DNA from: Lineus longissimus
Taxonomy: Eukaryota; Nemertea; Pilidiophora; Heteronemertea; Lineidae
Length of the DNA: 64,000 nucleotides
Reading direction: 5' to 3'
Assembly: GCF_910592395.1 (NCBI RefSeq)
Contig: NC_088310.1
Coordinates: 1,183,501 to 1,247,500, forward strand
Shown in pieces: positions 42,601 to 54,000 of the stretch (its first letter is position 1; each line of letters begins with the position of its first letter). Under the pieces are notes generated by a model. That model had not been told where the DNA came from. It worked only from the letters and a program-made list of their open reading frames with translations, and ran no database searches. Both the position numbers and the translations under genes were made by a program.

Positions 42601-45007
42601 CATGTCAGACAAAGCTCATTTTCATCGGATTCAAGACAAGATTAATCTTTGACTCGCGATGATTATAAGGCAGAATGCCTATTCCCGAGGGTCAAGAAGA
42701 AAAACAATATTTTTGTGACTTGTCATAGAATGTGGTTCATATATGAAATAACGATATGGTAGACTAGCCAAGTCTATCTTTGGTGATTTCAACTTGGTCA
42801 GCGTGACAGGCACAATGGCAATGCTTTACCAAGGATGGCCCAATTTGGAGATGCTGACAAGTTATAGCATGGCCAATGGTGTTTGGGTTTGATGGCAGTG
42901 GAATTGGTCAAGCTTTGCAAATCAAGATGAAAACCATTCAACCTGAAATAAATGCACACGAACTCGATTAATCAACGAGAAGTTAAAAGGATATTTTGGG
43001 GTTATTTACCAAGTTCAAAAAGGATATCATGTGTTGCATACTGGCTTCGTATGTTGGGGTTTCGCAGTGACTTCTTTCGAACGCTGACTCAGATTGTTCC
43101 TGTCTTGCCATTGAGAGCTGTAGGCTTTCCAGTGGTGTGTGTGCGCCGCTTGGTGACATGTGATCGCCGACGGGTGGCGAGTGAGAATCGTGGTGGAACG
43201 CGCCTCCGTGTTCGGTATGAGAGTACATTGAGAGGACATCAGAGTGCTGAAGACTGGGGTTTGGAATAGCGACTGAGGTAGGCAGAGTAACCGGTACAAT
43301 GGGTGGATAAATGTCATGATGATGAGGCAGATGCATCATCATGTGAGGTTTCTCACTCTCTGACGTAATTGGTTCATGTAGCAGAGCGCGGGCAGCACGT
43401 GGTGATAATCTGGTATCCGTCACTTTGGTTCTCTTCTTCTTGGGCGTATTTACAACAAGTGCAAGAGCTTCCGTCTGTTCTGGTTCCTTCTTGGGATAGG
43501 TTGGCAGATGAGGTGGTGGCTGGAATGCTTGGGGAAAGAATGACAATGGAGGGAATGTATGATGGTGGAGCGGATGAAGCGTCTCCGGGAACCCATTATG
43601 AATGAGCTCTGGTGGCCGGAATGCATGTCTGTCTGTCACTTTAGGCTTGGATGGCTTCGGGTGTTCAATCTTGGGATGATCCTGGTGACTAGATATTGTA
43701 GATAGTTTGTTTGCTGCGTCTGTCAGAGGTGTTTGCGCTGGTGTCTTGGTTTTGCTGGTCTGGTTTAAGAACTTGGTGACCACCGAGTCTACAGTGTTAC
43801 TTATAGCGTCCCTGATTTCATTCTTTAGGAGTTTCGCAAGCTGGTCCAGATTCATGTTCTTTAGATCAATGTCATTGTGAGATCCGTACTCCTGATCGCG
43901 CACTAACTTGCGAACCTTATCAATGAACTGATGAGGTTCTACCTCGTCATCCAACCCAAACACAGGCCAGCCTCGTCGCTTATCAGACTTCTTCTCATCT
44001 TTCTTATCAATGCCGTTCTGGTTGATTTTATCAGATTTTTCCTTCGCGTCGCCATTTTCCAAATCGGATGTATTATCAGGTGCCTCCGACTGATCTTTGT
44101 CAAAAAGCGTCAGGTACTTCTGTTGCATGTCCATCAGCTGTTGTTGCATGTGCGTGAGCTGCTGGCGTATATCATCTCGCTCCATTCGCCTGACTTTGGT
44201 TGGTGGGTCGTCTATCTTTGCACCCTCATGCTGCATTGGTTGGCACTGTTTCCGCTTGCGTCTGGCCTCCAGCGGTGGCGTCAGCGCCGAATCTGACTTA
44301 GGTCCAGGGGAAAGTTGCATGCTCGTGATAATGTTCTCAACTCTTGCCCTCTTCAGTAACTTAGCCTCAGGCCCGCTCCCCTCGTACCCATCGCAAGGAC
44401 TCAGTTGCTCACTAGTAACACACGGACTAGAACACTCGCTATCTATTGTACTTCTCTTATTTTGATTTTTATCAATGTCCTGGTCACTCTCATCTGAAGA
44501 TCCTTCATTTCTCGGCCGACCCATCTGGTGCAGCACTGACATGTCCAGGTCTAGCTCCCCATTGTGGAATAAACTGGGATCTCTTTGATACAACTTAGCC
44601 ATCAGGTGATCGTTCCCATTTGGAAATCCCAGCGGCATTTTACCTGCCGCTGCCAAATGCAATTGCATCCTGCGTTCTCGACTCTGCAGAATTTCACGGA
44701 GCAGTTTGCTGGTTTCGGGGGACATTGTATCCTCTCTGCCAATACCGAACTTTTGTCGCATCTCAAGGTCAAATGGTGAATCGTTTCCGTTGAAATGTTT
44801 TGTCGCGAAGTGTGCGAAAGGTGTCGATGAAAGTTTATACTTTTCATAATCTTCACCATCCGATCCATCTTTCTCCATTTTGCTCGACATGGAGTCATCC
44901 ACATCCACCTCGATGTCGCCATTGGCAACACGTGGTCCATCCACATCGTCCAAATCCTCCTTCATCAGATCGGTCGTCATCTCATTCTTGACCACAGCTG
45001 CCGACAT
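3471..45007 (-). CDS. prox1: Prospero/Prox homeodomain transcription factor, four coding exons
   Basis: The coding region joins 45007-43028, 36956-36802, 9167-9023 and 3656-3471 on the minus strand, giving 660 + 51 + 1 split + 48 + 61 = 821 residues, a normal length for the family. Prospero/Prox proteins are nuclear DNA-binding regulators of cell-cycle exit and differentiation in neural and other tissues. Residues about 661-821 form the homeo-Prospero domain: the atypical homeodomain contains [17 protein letters not shown] and VKWFSNFR, followed by [14 protein letters not shown] and the Prospero domain with [16 protein letters not shown] and PEYFKSPNW. The N-terminal part carries the conserved KRARVENII motif at 219-227, a basic RRKRKQ stretch at 249-254 (likely NLS) and a Gln-rich helical region at 280-302. 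All junctions keep frame; introns 2 and 3 are GT-AG, intron 1 is AT-AC. The start is the first in-frame ATG after a TGA at 45032-45034. The family call is very secure; orthology to a specific vertebrate PROX paralogue is not implied. Confidence 0.97.
3763..3890. repeat. 62-bp tandem repeat, two diverged copies
   Basis: Two copies starting TTGACCAATCAAG (3763) and TTGACCAGTCGAG (3825) share the core AACCA(A)AGAAGGTCAC.ATCACTCAAGG. The spacing is 62 bp with scattered substitutions. It lies in prox intron 3 just beyond the last exon. Confidence 0.8.
4819..4970. repeat. 36-bp minisatellite, about four units
   Basis: Units begin GTTGACC at 4855, 4891 and 4927 and GTCGAACC at 4963, a constant 36-bp step, with CTCCTGGT.CAAGGAATTG as the shared core. 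A more diverged unit precedes them from about 4819. Because 36 is a multiple of three, it produces an open frame with a 12-residue periodicity on the plus strand, which explains the open frame at 4676-5002 without any gene. Confidence 0.85.
9023..9167 (-). CDS. prox1: prox coding exon 3 (homeodomain end / Prospero domain start)
   Basis: A 145-nt exon bounded by TTTACAG|GGAG at its 5' side and GAG|GTAGGA at its 3' side. Its first base completes Arg712, and it then encodes 48 residues starting [18 protein letters not shown] and ending [12 protein letters not shown] (713-760). This links homeodomain helix 3 to the Prospero domain, which fold as a single unit in the family. It ends in phase 0. 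The surrounding open frame extends into both introns, so only this part is coding. Confidence 0.96.
9168..36801 (-). other. prox intron 2 (27.6 kb), no coding sequence recognised
   Basis: A very long GT-AG intron (GTAGGG ... TTTACAG) splits the homeodomain from its C-terminal extension. It is AT-rich with only short, chance-like open frames on both strands. Inside I see a 34-bp direct repeat at 17016-17085, an 18-bp palindrome at 22490-22507 and a TAAT-containing inverted repeat at 28766-28786. I find no RNA gene, transposase or reverse transcriptase. Long introns in developmental regulators often hold enhancers, but nothing in the sequence alone proves one here. Confidence 0.8.
17016..17085. 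repeat. 34-bp direct repeat, two copies
   Basis: CATAGGTACTAAAGGACATC begins at 17016, and CATAGGTACTAGAGGACATC begins at 17050, with only a few differences over the 34-bp unit. Located in prox intron 2; no coding role seen. Confidence 0.85.
36802..36956 (-). CDS. prox1: prox coding exon 2 (homeodomain)
   Basis: A 155-nt exon that opens in phase 0 with [17 protein letters not shown] and runs to VKWFSNFR, covering most of the atypical Prospero homeodomain (residues 661-712). The 3' end is AACTTCAG|GTAGGG, a standard U2 donor that splits Arg712 after two bases. The 5' end follows an AC dinucleotide, not an AG; choosing the nearby CACCAG as a normal acceptor would shift the frame relative to exon 1. 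In fly Prospero the equivalent segment carries an export signal that is masked by the Prospero domain; the LRKAKLMFF stretch is retained here. Nearest neighbours in the transcript are 6.1 kb upstream and 27.6 kb downstream. Confidence 0.96.
36957..36974 (-). promoter_or_regulatory. U12 branch site and AC 3' splice site
   Basis: On the minus strand TTCCTTAAC (36974-36966) matches the U12 branch consensus. The candidate branch adenosines at 36968/36967 are 10-11 nt from the last intron base, inside the narrow spacing U12 introns require. The intron ends in AC and the exon begins ACC AGC ACA in the homeodomain frame. Confidence 0.9.
43019..43027 (-). promoter_or_regulatory. U12-type 5' splice site
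   Basis: Read on the minus strand this is ATATCCTTT, an exact match to the AT-AC class U12 donor. It directly follows the ATG codon for Met660. A weaker GT site lies 18 nt downstream (TTG|GTAAAT, exon edge 43010), but its phase does not fit any nearby acceptor for the homeodomain exon. Confidence 0.9.
43028..45007 (-). CDS. prox1: prox coding exon 1 (N-terminal 660 residues)
   Basis: This 1,980-nt exon encodes residues 1-660 in one open frame. In order it shows an acidic N-terminus (about 15-55); a Pro/Ser-rich middle; KRARVENII (219-227), the best known conserved N-terminal Prospero/Prox motif; basic RRKRKQ (249-254); a Gln/Met-rich probable coiled coil (280-302); a conserved helical block around [17 protein letters not shown] (387-403); a basic [20 protein letters not shown] block (519-538); His/Pro-rich stretches (479-505 and 558-565); [20 protein letters not shown] (576-595); and [14 protein letters not shown] (606-619). 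The frame would run 14 more codons beyond 43028, but those belong to the intron: the exon stops after Met660 at a U12-type donor. The long open frames on the plus strand here are antisense shadows of this exon. Confidence 0.95.
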
Positions 45008-45069
45008 CTTGAATACTATGCTGATAACACGTCAATCCTTGGTTCCAGCGCCTTACAATCTTTTCATAC
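45008..45069 (-). other. prox1: prox 5' UTR part of first coding exon
   Basis: Upstream of the start codon the minus strand has a pyrimidine-rich tract and GTTACAG|GTATGAAAAG, a good U2 acceptor whose exon would begin at 45069. The 62 nt between it and the ATG contain an in-frame TGA (45034-45032), so no N-terminal extension exists. This implies at least one noncoding exon further upstream, which I could not place. Confidence 0.55.
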
Positions 45070-48000
45070 CTGTAACGACAAGGGAGAACCATATGGTTAG
45101 TTAAGAATCTCCAATTCTCATTATAGAAACACGGCTCACGATCATAAAGACACACAGACGGGGCCTGATCAAAGGATAACTCACTCAATTCTATCGCTGC
45201 AATACGAAAGAATATTATTGTTCAGTGTGACATCAATGAAAAATGAATTTAATTAAAAATCATGGAGAGATCTTAACAATTATTTGGCCATCTGTGACCA
45301 ATTTGATTGACTTCTGTTTTCTTTCAAATTGACAAGTGGTTGCTATTGAATCAATAAATCCAACTCCCCACTTCAGAAACATCTCAAAGAATATCAAAGG
45401 AATGCTGTCAGCAAGAAATTTCCATTGGAATGACAACCCAGATGAATACACATAATGTTTAGATAAAGCATGATTGAGCTCCTTCTGTGATACGGTTTCA
45501 TCCGGGAGGGAGCGTAATCAATGTAACAGCTTAAGTGAGTCTGGTGTAGCTTGACAAAGTCAATGAATCTATTGAGCTAGTGCATTAATTAGGAGAAACA
45601 ATGGTCCTCACTTATCTCCTTGAGCCATCTGCTGAGACAACACTAATGCATTTATAACAAAAGAAGATTAACAGTTAGCAGGAAGCGAAGAAGAGTTGCA
45701 ATAAGTACCGACAGTCACATGATTATGGTAGGTTTGAATTTTTCTGAAAACGGACACTATTTTTTAGTTTGGAAAGGTGTTAAGTCATTGTATGACACAA
45801 AATATTTCCATATAATTTCGTTTTGGGTTTCATTGCACAATAAATGATGATACCTTTTCAGAGTTCAAATTTGGAACGATGCAAACTTCCATCTTACTAG
45901 TCCTGAATGTCACTTCACTTCAAAGTCAGACATATAGAGATTGTCTCATGTCATCGACATCTGAGAGAGTCATCCCAGTTTATGAAATAGATCCCCTGGT
46001 GTTTTATACCATCGACTGATGGCATTTTGACCATCCCTTATTATACACCAATCAATCACTACAGCAGGAAGACAGAAAAAAACATCTAAGCTGCCCTCAA
46101 AAAGGATTTCATGAAAAAAATGAAACCAAAACGGACAGAATGGGGAGATAACGACCACGCTCGGACCACACCCTATAAAATGTCTGATTAATCTGATAAG
46201 TGGTAATTAATGAAAGTATTTGGTAATTAGTGACAGAACTATTAGACTAATAGTGTAGTAATCTTTCCCTTGGAACTCTCGATTGAAAGACCAGTGTGTG
46301 TAGGAATGTCGATTCATTTCCCAAACCGGTTCCCCCTAATGAAACAGGATGGTAAAATAGTTTAGGTCATCTATAATTTCAACTAAATCTACTTAGAATA
46401 AATGGCCATGGAAGATAATGGCCCAGGAGGAGCACTTAACAAGATGGAAGGAGCAGGAAATGGATGTCCGCAATGAGACACGCTCGCTAAAATCGCTAAT
46501 ATGGTTATGTCAGCGGGAACTCGGTTGTCAATGTTGATCTTTTTGGTCATGCTTTATCATTTGGGCACCACAGGACCATAATATTAATGCCTGTAAACTT
46601 TCAAAGAGCCGCGAGCTATCCCCATGAGATAGCCAACTCTACGAGTCTTACCCCACAGCGAAATCATCTAATTTTATAAGTGGAAACCACGATGTTATAA
46701 CGAGAATGTAAAACTGGTCACATAATTGAGTGAGAATGCAGCTTTTAGTATTAATGAGAATAAATGTTAATAAGTTTACGCTGGTTGAATGTGTGAGTAG
46801 TAAACGATGGTTCTTGCGAGCTATTACAGTAATTGCATTACTGATCATTACTACTACATATATCTTTTGAGAAGAAAAACCTTTTTTGCAAAAGTGAACA
46901 TTTTCAATGATGATTTTTCAAAATCTGGTAAACAGACATCGATATGATTGTCTCCATCCTGTTCTGATTATCTGCAACATTGAACAAAGCATTGCCCCTT
47001 TATATGTTTTTACAATATTCAAACTTGTAACAAAGCCAGGGGGCTAGACAAATACTGTAAATTTCCGATAGCTTTTTGAGACAAAATTGCTGAGATAGTA
47101 CTCAACTAATGTTCCAGCCATTTATGCACGGTTTCATACCTTTGCTCTCATACTAAGATGTTTTATGAAAGAGACCAAAATAGCATATTTTACACAATAC
47201 ACCATTTTTTCCGTTCTAACTGGTTAATACTGCCAACTTCAGTTGATGTTTGGAAAACGATGCACCCAAAAGCAGAAACCATCACAAAAATGTGTTTAGT
47301 GTATTTCTGATAAACTTGGTAAACAAAGTATGTACTTTTTGCAATTCTGATGAATGTTTCTTTTTATGGACTGCTTTCAGAATCGTCCCCTGGAGGAGGT
47401 CGACCTGAATGGATATGAATCGTGAATACATGGTGGGCCGATTTGTAAATCTGCGGTAATACGTTGTGAATGATGGTAAACTGGTGTTTGGCGTTGGCTT
47501 CAGGCGAGATAGACACCGCAGCTGCCGTAGCTTACAAACCACCAGATAGCACAGAAGCACTTTCTGATATCGCACTTGTTATGCGGTTTGAAACTTGCGG
47601 TCACTTCAGTTGGTGTTTTGGGAGTCAGGGAATGGTCATAAATGCATGCTGGTCTCCAATTCAAGTGAAGAGAAGAGGGCAAACAGTAGACTACACTCAT
47701 AAGACTGGAGGTGTTATCTATGAACAAACCCAAAGCAGATACATGTACATGACGTTGAGAAGAAGAACTAGAGCACATACCAACAAACCTTGGAAAATGA
47801 TGATTAGGATTACAACCCATTACAAATCTACAGGAAATAACTGGAAACCAAGTAACTCATTTAAGATGAATCAGCACGAAACTGCTAACCATAAACCTCA
47901 TAACAAAGGGATCTGAAGCAAGAATTCAAGAAGTAGGGTGTATCTTTGAAGGCAACAGTGCCTCCCGAGCTTATCGCCATTATCACGGCATCGTTACTGG

Positions 48001-51000
48001 CTAAAGTATTGTTCTCGGACCTCACTCAATGAGCATGGACATAAATTCATTCTTGGCGCCAAACAATCCCAAACCCTGAGCGTGAATATTCATCATCTTC
48101 TGATGCGGGTAATGTTGACATAATCATGAAATAACATCTTGACGGATGGCCATCGTCAATTCAAGACAGCGTTTTAAAGTCTCGACATCATTAACGAGAC
48201 CGTAAAGAGCGCCAAGAGAAGAGTAGAACATCATTTGTGCATTACTTCTGTTTTTCTTGTCGGTCATTTCTTGACTCAACAATGGCCGATATGCTTCACG
48301 GAGTCGTTGCGGAAATGAGCATTAGCTCTGATTAACTTTGTTTTATTATGAGATGTCCACAATAGAAGTTGTGCTTAATCTTTATGAGTGAGGCAGGACT
48401 GGCGGAGGACGTCTGTCCCGCTTCAGCAACCACGGCATTATTAGCTAATCGAAGATAAATTACTCAAAGGCTATTTAAATCTCATATTTCAAGATGGGTT
48501 GTGTCTCATCAAACACGCATCGTTTTTGGTCTAATGTATAGAAAGTGACGATTCGAAAATTCGTGGTTATGCACAATGTACACTACATGTAGGTACCAAT
48601 TCTGAAAATGCCAAAGTTTGACTTAAAGTGGTTTTTGAAGTTATCAACTAAACACAAATTTTAAAACAAATATATTTGCGACGATTGTTACATCTTATTT
48701 TCTGAGATTGAGAATTGTTGTTTGTTTATCTATCACCTGACACACGTTTTTCTTATCCTATCTGAAGGTAGGCCTATACATATTAACCTACTATCTTATA
48801 TCAAAAAGACGATCAAAATACAAAATTTGACACAATCTGGCAAAGACATGATTGATAAAACAGAACTAATAAAAAGAACAACAAACACGATTATCATTCT
48901 TCAATGTTCAGACGTTCAAGTCCAAAAATGACACCTGATTGCTGGTTATAAAGTTGAAGAAAAGTTGACTCTCTGCACATTAGATTTTACCCTCTAAAGC
49001 ACACATCTCATGATGTCAAGATTTCCGTCCAAAATACGATATGTTATATGAATACCACTATTTCTCTTATCTTAGCCTCAAAGAATAAACATGACTTGGA
49101 AGATAATTTAAAGACTGGTGATCAATATAAGAAAATGAGTAAGGCTTTCTAAGCCCGTTCTAAGTATCATATCTAATTGGTCATTGATCGTTGGTCATTG
49201 GTCTTAGTGTAATTAGAAATGTCTTTAGTTAATCTTAAAAACCTCTTATGGCGGATTGCCAAATTAACTCTCATCGCGGTCGTTTTTCAGACGGATTCTC
49301 AAAATTGATATATAAGAAGGACATGGAAAGAAATAACATTATTTTCCAACAATATTTTCCCCCCGATTTTATAACTACTGGGCACAATTCGCCAGAGAAA
49401 GCAATCCAAACCAAGCTGCTGGAAAAGGCAACTGTATTTTATCCAAATGTATTTTATCTCAAAAGGTGTGGTACGAGGAGTGGACGTTGAAGTGTTTTGC
49501 CCATTGTCATTTACAGTGAAGGCATCTCAGCACACATGCCCGAAAAATAAGATTCCCATGTGACAAAGCCCAGCTTTACCGCGCATCAGTTCTTTTTTTT
49601 CTTTGTGCAGCCTCGTGTAGTGAGCACTGAACTTCTCTAGGTAGAGTTACATTTTCAAGCCGCATCTGTAAACGAAGAAACCGAGAGATTCTCACGTAGC
49701 ATATGCCAGGGCGATGAGAGCGATCTGACAATATGTCCAAGCACTCCTTTCTCCTACAATGGTTTATTTGGCTGCGCCTTTTGTGTGGTGCATGACTGGA
49801 GCCACTCGATCGGTCCTCCTTGACAGGGTCAACACTGCTTCAAGATGCAACTCTTGGAGACAACCAGCGCTACTTTACATGATGGAGGAGGAACAGCTTC
49901 CAAGGAATCAATGCTTGACGCAAATACTGCATCTCAACTTGAACATCGCCAACAAAAGAGTTGCCAAGCTTCTTCGAAAAAACACTTTGTAAGAATGTTC
50001 TGTATTTGCAATCTTTGGGAAGGTCGTGGAAAAAAGTACTGAAAAGAGTTACACAGGATTGCTTCTTTTTCAAAGGTTATCGGAGTTTATGTCAGATTCC
50101 CATTCATCGATGACCCATTGTTGATCTTGGCATCTTCTGAGGACCTCAAAGCAAAGGGAATCATGAACCACAGACTGAGAAATGACATGATGCTTTGGGG
50201 TAGCCATTCATATTGCCATATATGATGTTGTGAGTACTGTTTACTCAAACAAAAAGTGACAACTCTTAAAGTTGCCGTGGTCAACGGAAAGTCTAAAAAA
50301 TCAGAGCAGATTTGAAGCCAGTCATCAACCCATTTATACACTAGTATCCTAGTCAGACAAGAGAATGGATAAGAGAGCTTGTGACTTTATAATGATGGTC
50401 CAGACATATGACCACCTCAAAAGTCATCTGCTCCTCTAATCATCAAGCATGCCCCTCCAATATCAAGAAGAATCAAAATTTCAAATCTTTATTCCTCGTC
50501 GCGTTCTCACGTTCTAGATGACAATGCGGTCAACCGGAGTGGTCAGCCTGGCCGTGGAGGGTCAGGACAGATGTAGTGACATAAGGACACGACTGACGCT
50601 GACCATGAATTCGTATCTTATGAGACGCATGTCGAGCGCATGCCACTCCCAACAGAGCAATGGATGACACTAAACAGAAAACTCGCCCTGAGCTTCAAAG
50701 GCAATAAACCTACAGATCTATTTGGATACGTTGCCCATCACCATGGATAATTTGAGGTATGCTGCAATGTATCATATACAGTTTCGTTGCCAGAATATTG
50801 ATTTTTCCCTTCGATCAAGGGTTGTTTTTTATTACGATTTGATCTCCAGATACTTATTACACAACCGACACCACAATGAACAATGTTACAACCATTAACC
50901 CTTTGAGAACTGATAACCACATTGTTTCTTTATGCGCCCAATTTTCCGAAACTTTTCATAATCATCAAAATCTATTGAGATCACCATAGGTAGAAAGCAT

Positions 51001-54000
51001 CTTTCTGAGAATACCAAGTGTGCTATGAGTCATGATGGTTTGACAATTTCGTTAATTTCTTATCTTTTCTCAACATAATCCTGTCTGTCGTGCTCTCCTT
51101 TTCAAGTGCTGACCCCTTGTGGCAGATTTACTTACAAGGCAAGAGCTACAAGTTGATCATCTTCAATCCATTTCATGAGACGCTAAGGTAAGTGATAAAG
51201 TTATCGGCTCTGATTGTCCCACATTACCTTAGGCATCATGGTTGTACATATATTCTATGGTACAAATCAGAAACGGAAACATGCACTTTTTTTTAGAAAT
51301 ATTATCGTTGGAGGAATCAATCAATGGTGTCAGATCAAATTTGATTGCTAATCAATTTTATTGGCAATCCTAATGATATTTATTCTAATCATTGCACAAA
51401 TGTGCGATTGATTTTGTAATTTTAAGCTGTGGCTATTTTGACAGAAAGCTATAAATAGACTATAACGGCAGCAATGAGATACTTCATTGGCAAAAGGTGG
51501 CAGTAATTGCGGTCTAATACAATACAGAAGCTTTTGTTGACGAAATTAACATGGGCTGGAAATCGATTGTTTGTTTATATGACCGCCAACTGCTACCGCC
51601 TGCTTGTGACAGAGTTCAATACTGTCAAAAAGGCATTATGATAAGTTGCCTTGTGGAAGAGGTTTGATTTCTGAGGACAGTCAGAATGTTGTTCTAATCT
51701 ATGCGAAAAGTGTATTTAAATCATGGTTGATGCCAGAAACTAATATTTTCACATGATTTCTCTTTTAACAGGTTTATCTTCTTCCATCGTCTGTCATGAA
51801 AACAACGCCGATTGAAACGGCAAGAAAAAGCGCTTCACAAGGTTGAAAGGGTTAACATATCTAGCTGAGAGAAATAAGTACTTTGATATTTTAACTCGGA
51901 AATGCAAAATAAAAAGATCTCCGAACACAAAAGGCAATTGTTCTGAACCGATAAATCGATTCAAGCGAGCCAGAAATAAGAGGAGAGAATAACAATAGAA
52001 ATTCGTAAATAAAATATCAACTCAAAAGATATTTCCAATATCTTCAAATTTGACGATAAACCAATGAAACAGATAATGGTTCTGATAAGGCATCTTTTCT
52101 ATTTGAATTTGTTTCTTAACCATTTTAACATATCGACGCCTCCCCTCGGGTTTTCTGACTAATGCTTAAAGTACATGTACTTTGTCTCGGAACCCCCAGC
52201 CCACACCCCCTGACCTCTCCCTGGAGGGACCCTCACTTTAACACACCATATAATTTCCCTTTCTTTGTCAAATTCAAGTCAACAATGAACCTAACAATGA
52301 ACAACAAGTAAAACTAACAAGATTACAGTCATTCTATTGTTGACATATCTAACATATCTCTGGTGGATGTATCAGGGTATTTACATGGTCACACTTTTAT
52401 TGTGTAATAATTAGCAAGTACTTTTGCAAGCTCCTTGAGGAGCTCATAGCGAGCGCTGAACACCTTGACAGGCAGTCTCAGCCAACCTAAGTTAACCTCA
52501 TTATTGTACGTAAATACACATCAAAATGTTCATGAGATTACGTCAATCAAGTCGACACAGACTTTTGATATCTTTCCTTTGTCCTCAGGCAATGCGTTTT
52601 ACCTTAAGGAATCTTTTGTGCCAGCTACTTGTTGGTCTTTGAATAAAGGTGTAATACCGAGTGAACACATGGTGATGCTCCCATAGTCTAAAGACGTGGC
52701 ACCTGTACAGGTGTTACAATAATGCATGACTTGGCCAACTCCTTTTATGTCGGCTCAGGTGCCACAATACCAAGGAAATGTGCACTCATTCAAAAGGCAC
52801 AAAATAGTATGAAATTGTTGATGCTTCACCATTAGAATGCATTGCTGGGCGGAGGTATTATATTACTTTGGCCTCGGCTGAGCATTTTTTGTACTGATGG
52901 TCAGGCCAAGGGATGAGTCAGGTTTTTGCTCCAAAATGCGTATCAATTATGAACAACTGCTTCATTCTGATAAGGCAAATTACAGGGAAAGGTGTATCAT
53001 TTGTGAGTTATGGATGACTTCATGAAACGATGGAAGATGGCACAGTTTGTCATAACAAGTCATGGATCAGAATATCGTCTCGATCACATGACCTTTGAGG
53101 CAGATTACACTAAACTTTGACGAGTTACCAAGAGAAGAGATACCAAAGACAGCTTGAGGCATGTGAGGGATCTAACCATGCAGACACTCTCCCACGACAA
53201 TAGGAACATACAAAACTGTCAAAACAGGCGCATCTGTCTTTTCGACTCCTCCAGGGGGTTTCTTCGCTTAATTTAATTTTGTTTGGTATGTGGTTGTGTC
53301 TCACAACTCTGCCTTCTCCCAGGCGCGTTGACGACACCCCACCTGACATCGATTCTCTGGTCACACGGAACTTGTGATAAGAAAGACCAACAGGTTCCTT
53401 AAGTTGACCTGTAAATAAAGGTTGTGAAAGCCACCTGCTGCTCCAACCACTAGACCATGAACGCAACATAACCATTCAAATTTCAAAAGACGCTCACATT
53501 TGTATTTTGGTCTTATTTTGAGTAAATGTATGTCGTGACGTTTTTCGATTATGCCTACTTTAGAATCCTACATTGATATTTCATATTTGATTTTTGTACG
53601 CCATTTGTTGAAAATTTGTAATTGAATTTGAAAATTTCCAATTGCGTAAAAACGTATGCTGTTGTATAGACAGGTACATGTATACAAATATAATAAATAC
53701 CAAGTTTCGACGAATTTGCATGTGTGATATCTGCACAAGGGCATGGACCTGAACACTCAACACAACCAAAATTTGCGGAGAAAAATCAATTTGGAACCTG
53801 TGATGATTGTTCATTTTCGAGTTCTCTGTCTGTTTTTGGAAACATTTTTATCTCTTTTGGGAAAATTTCCGATAACGACTTCTGGGGGTCGTGTTACATG
53901 TAGGGACGTTGCATGTAATGTTCAATGTTGTGCATGAAATTATTTATGAATATGACTGTAGCAAATGCGAAAAACACACAAAAAGTTCAATATCTCCTAA

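Larger units (their letters stand above)
36957..43027 (-). other. prox1: prox intron 1, U12-type AT-AC intron
   Basis: This 6,071-nt intron starts ATATCCTTT directly after Met660 (43027-43019) and ends TTCCTTAACCATACATAC, with the branch-site match at 36974-36966 lying 10-11 nt before the final AC (36958-36957). Those three features are the diagnostic signals of the minor (U12) spliceosome. Phase is 0 on both sides and the joined protein reads ...[15 protein letters not shown]. No coding sequence is recognised inside. Open frames within it, such as the 141-codon one at 41480-41905, have no recognisable family features. Confidence 0.9.

Noticed and set aside
36951-43010. A conventional GT-AG model for prox intron 1 (TTG|GTAAAT to CACCAG|CAC)
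   Set aside because: The phases disagree: the donor is phase 0 but the acceptor needs two leading bases, so the homeodomain would be frameshifted. The AT-AC model is in frame and has consensus U12 signals.
42952-44779. Several plus-strand open frames of 60-122 codons (for example 42952-43269, 43931-44296, 44097-44465)
   Set aside because: They are antisense to the well-supported prox exon 1 and have no family features of their own.
47470-47916. 148-codon plus-strand frame upstream of prox
   Set aside because: No domain, no periodicity, no splice context; consistent with a chance open frame.
53418-53466. A functional tRNA-Glu gene
   Set aside because: Only the D-arm and anticodon arm resemble tRNA; acceptor stem pairing and a B-box are missing.
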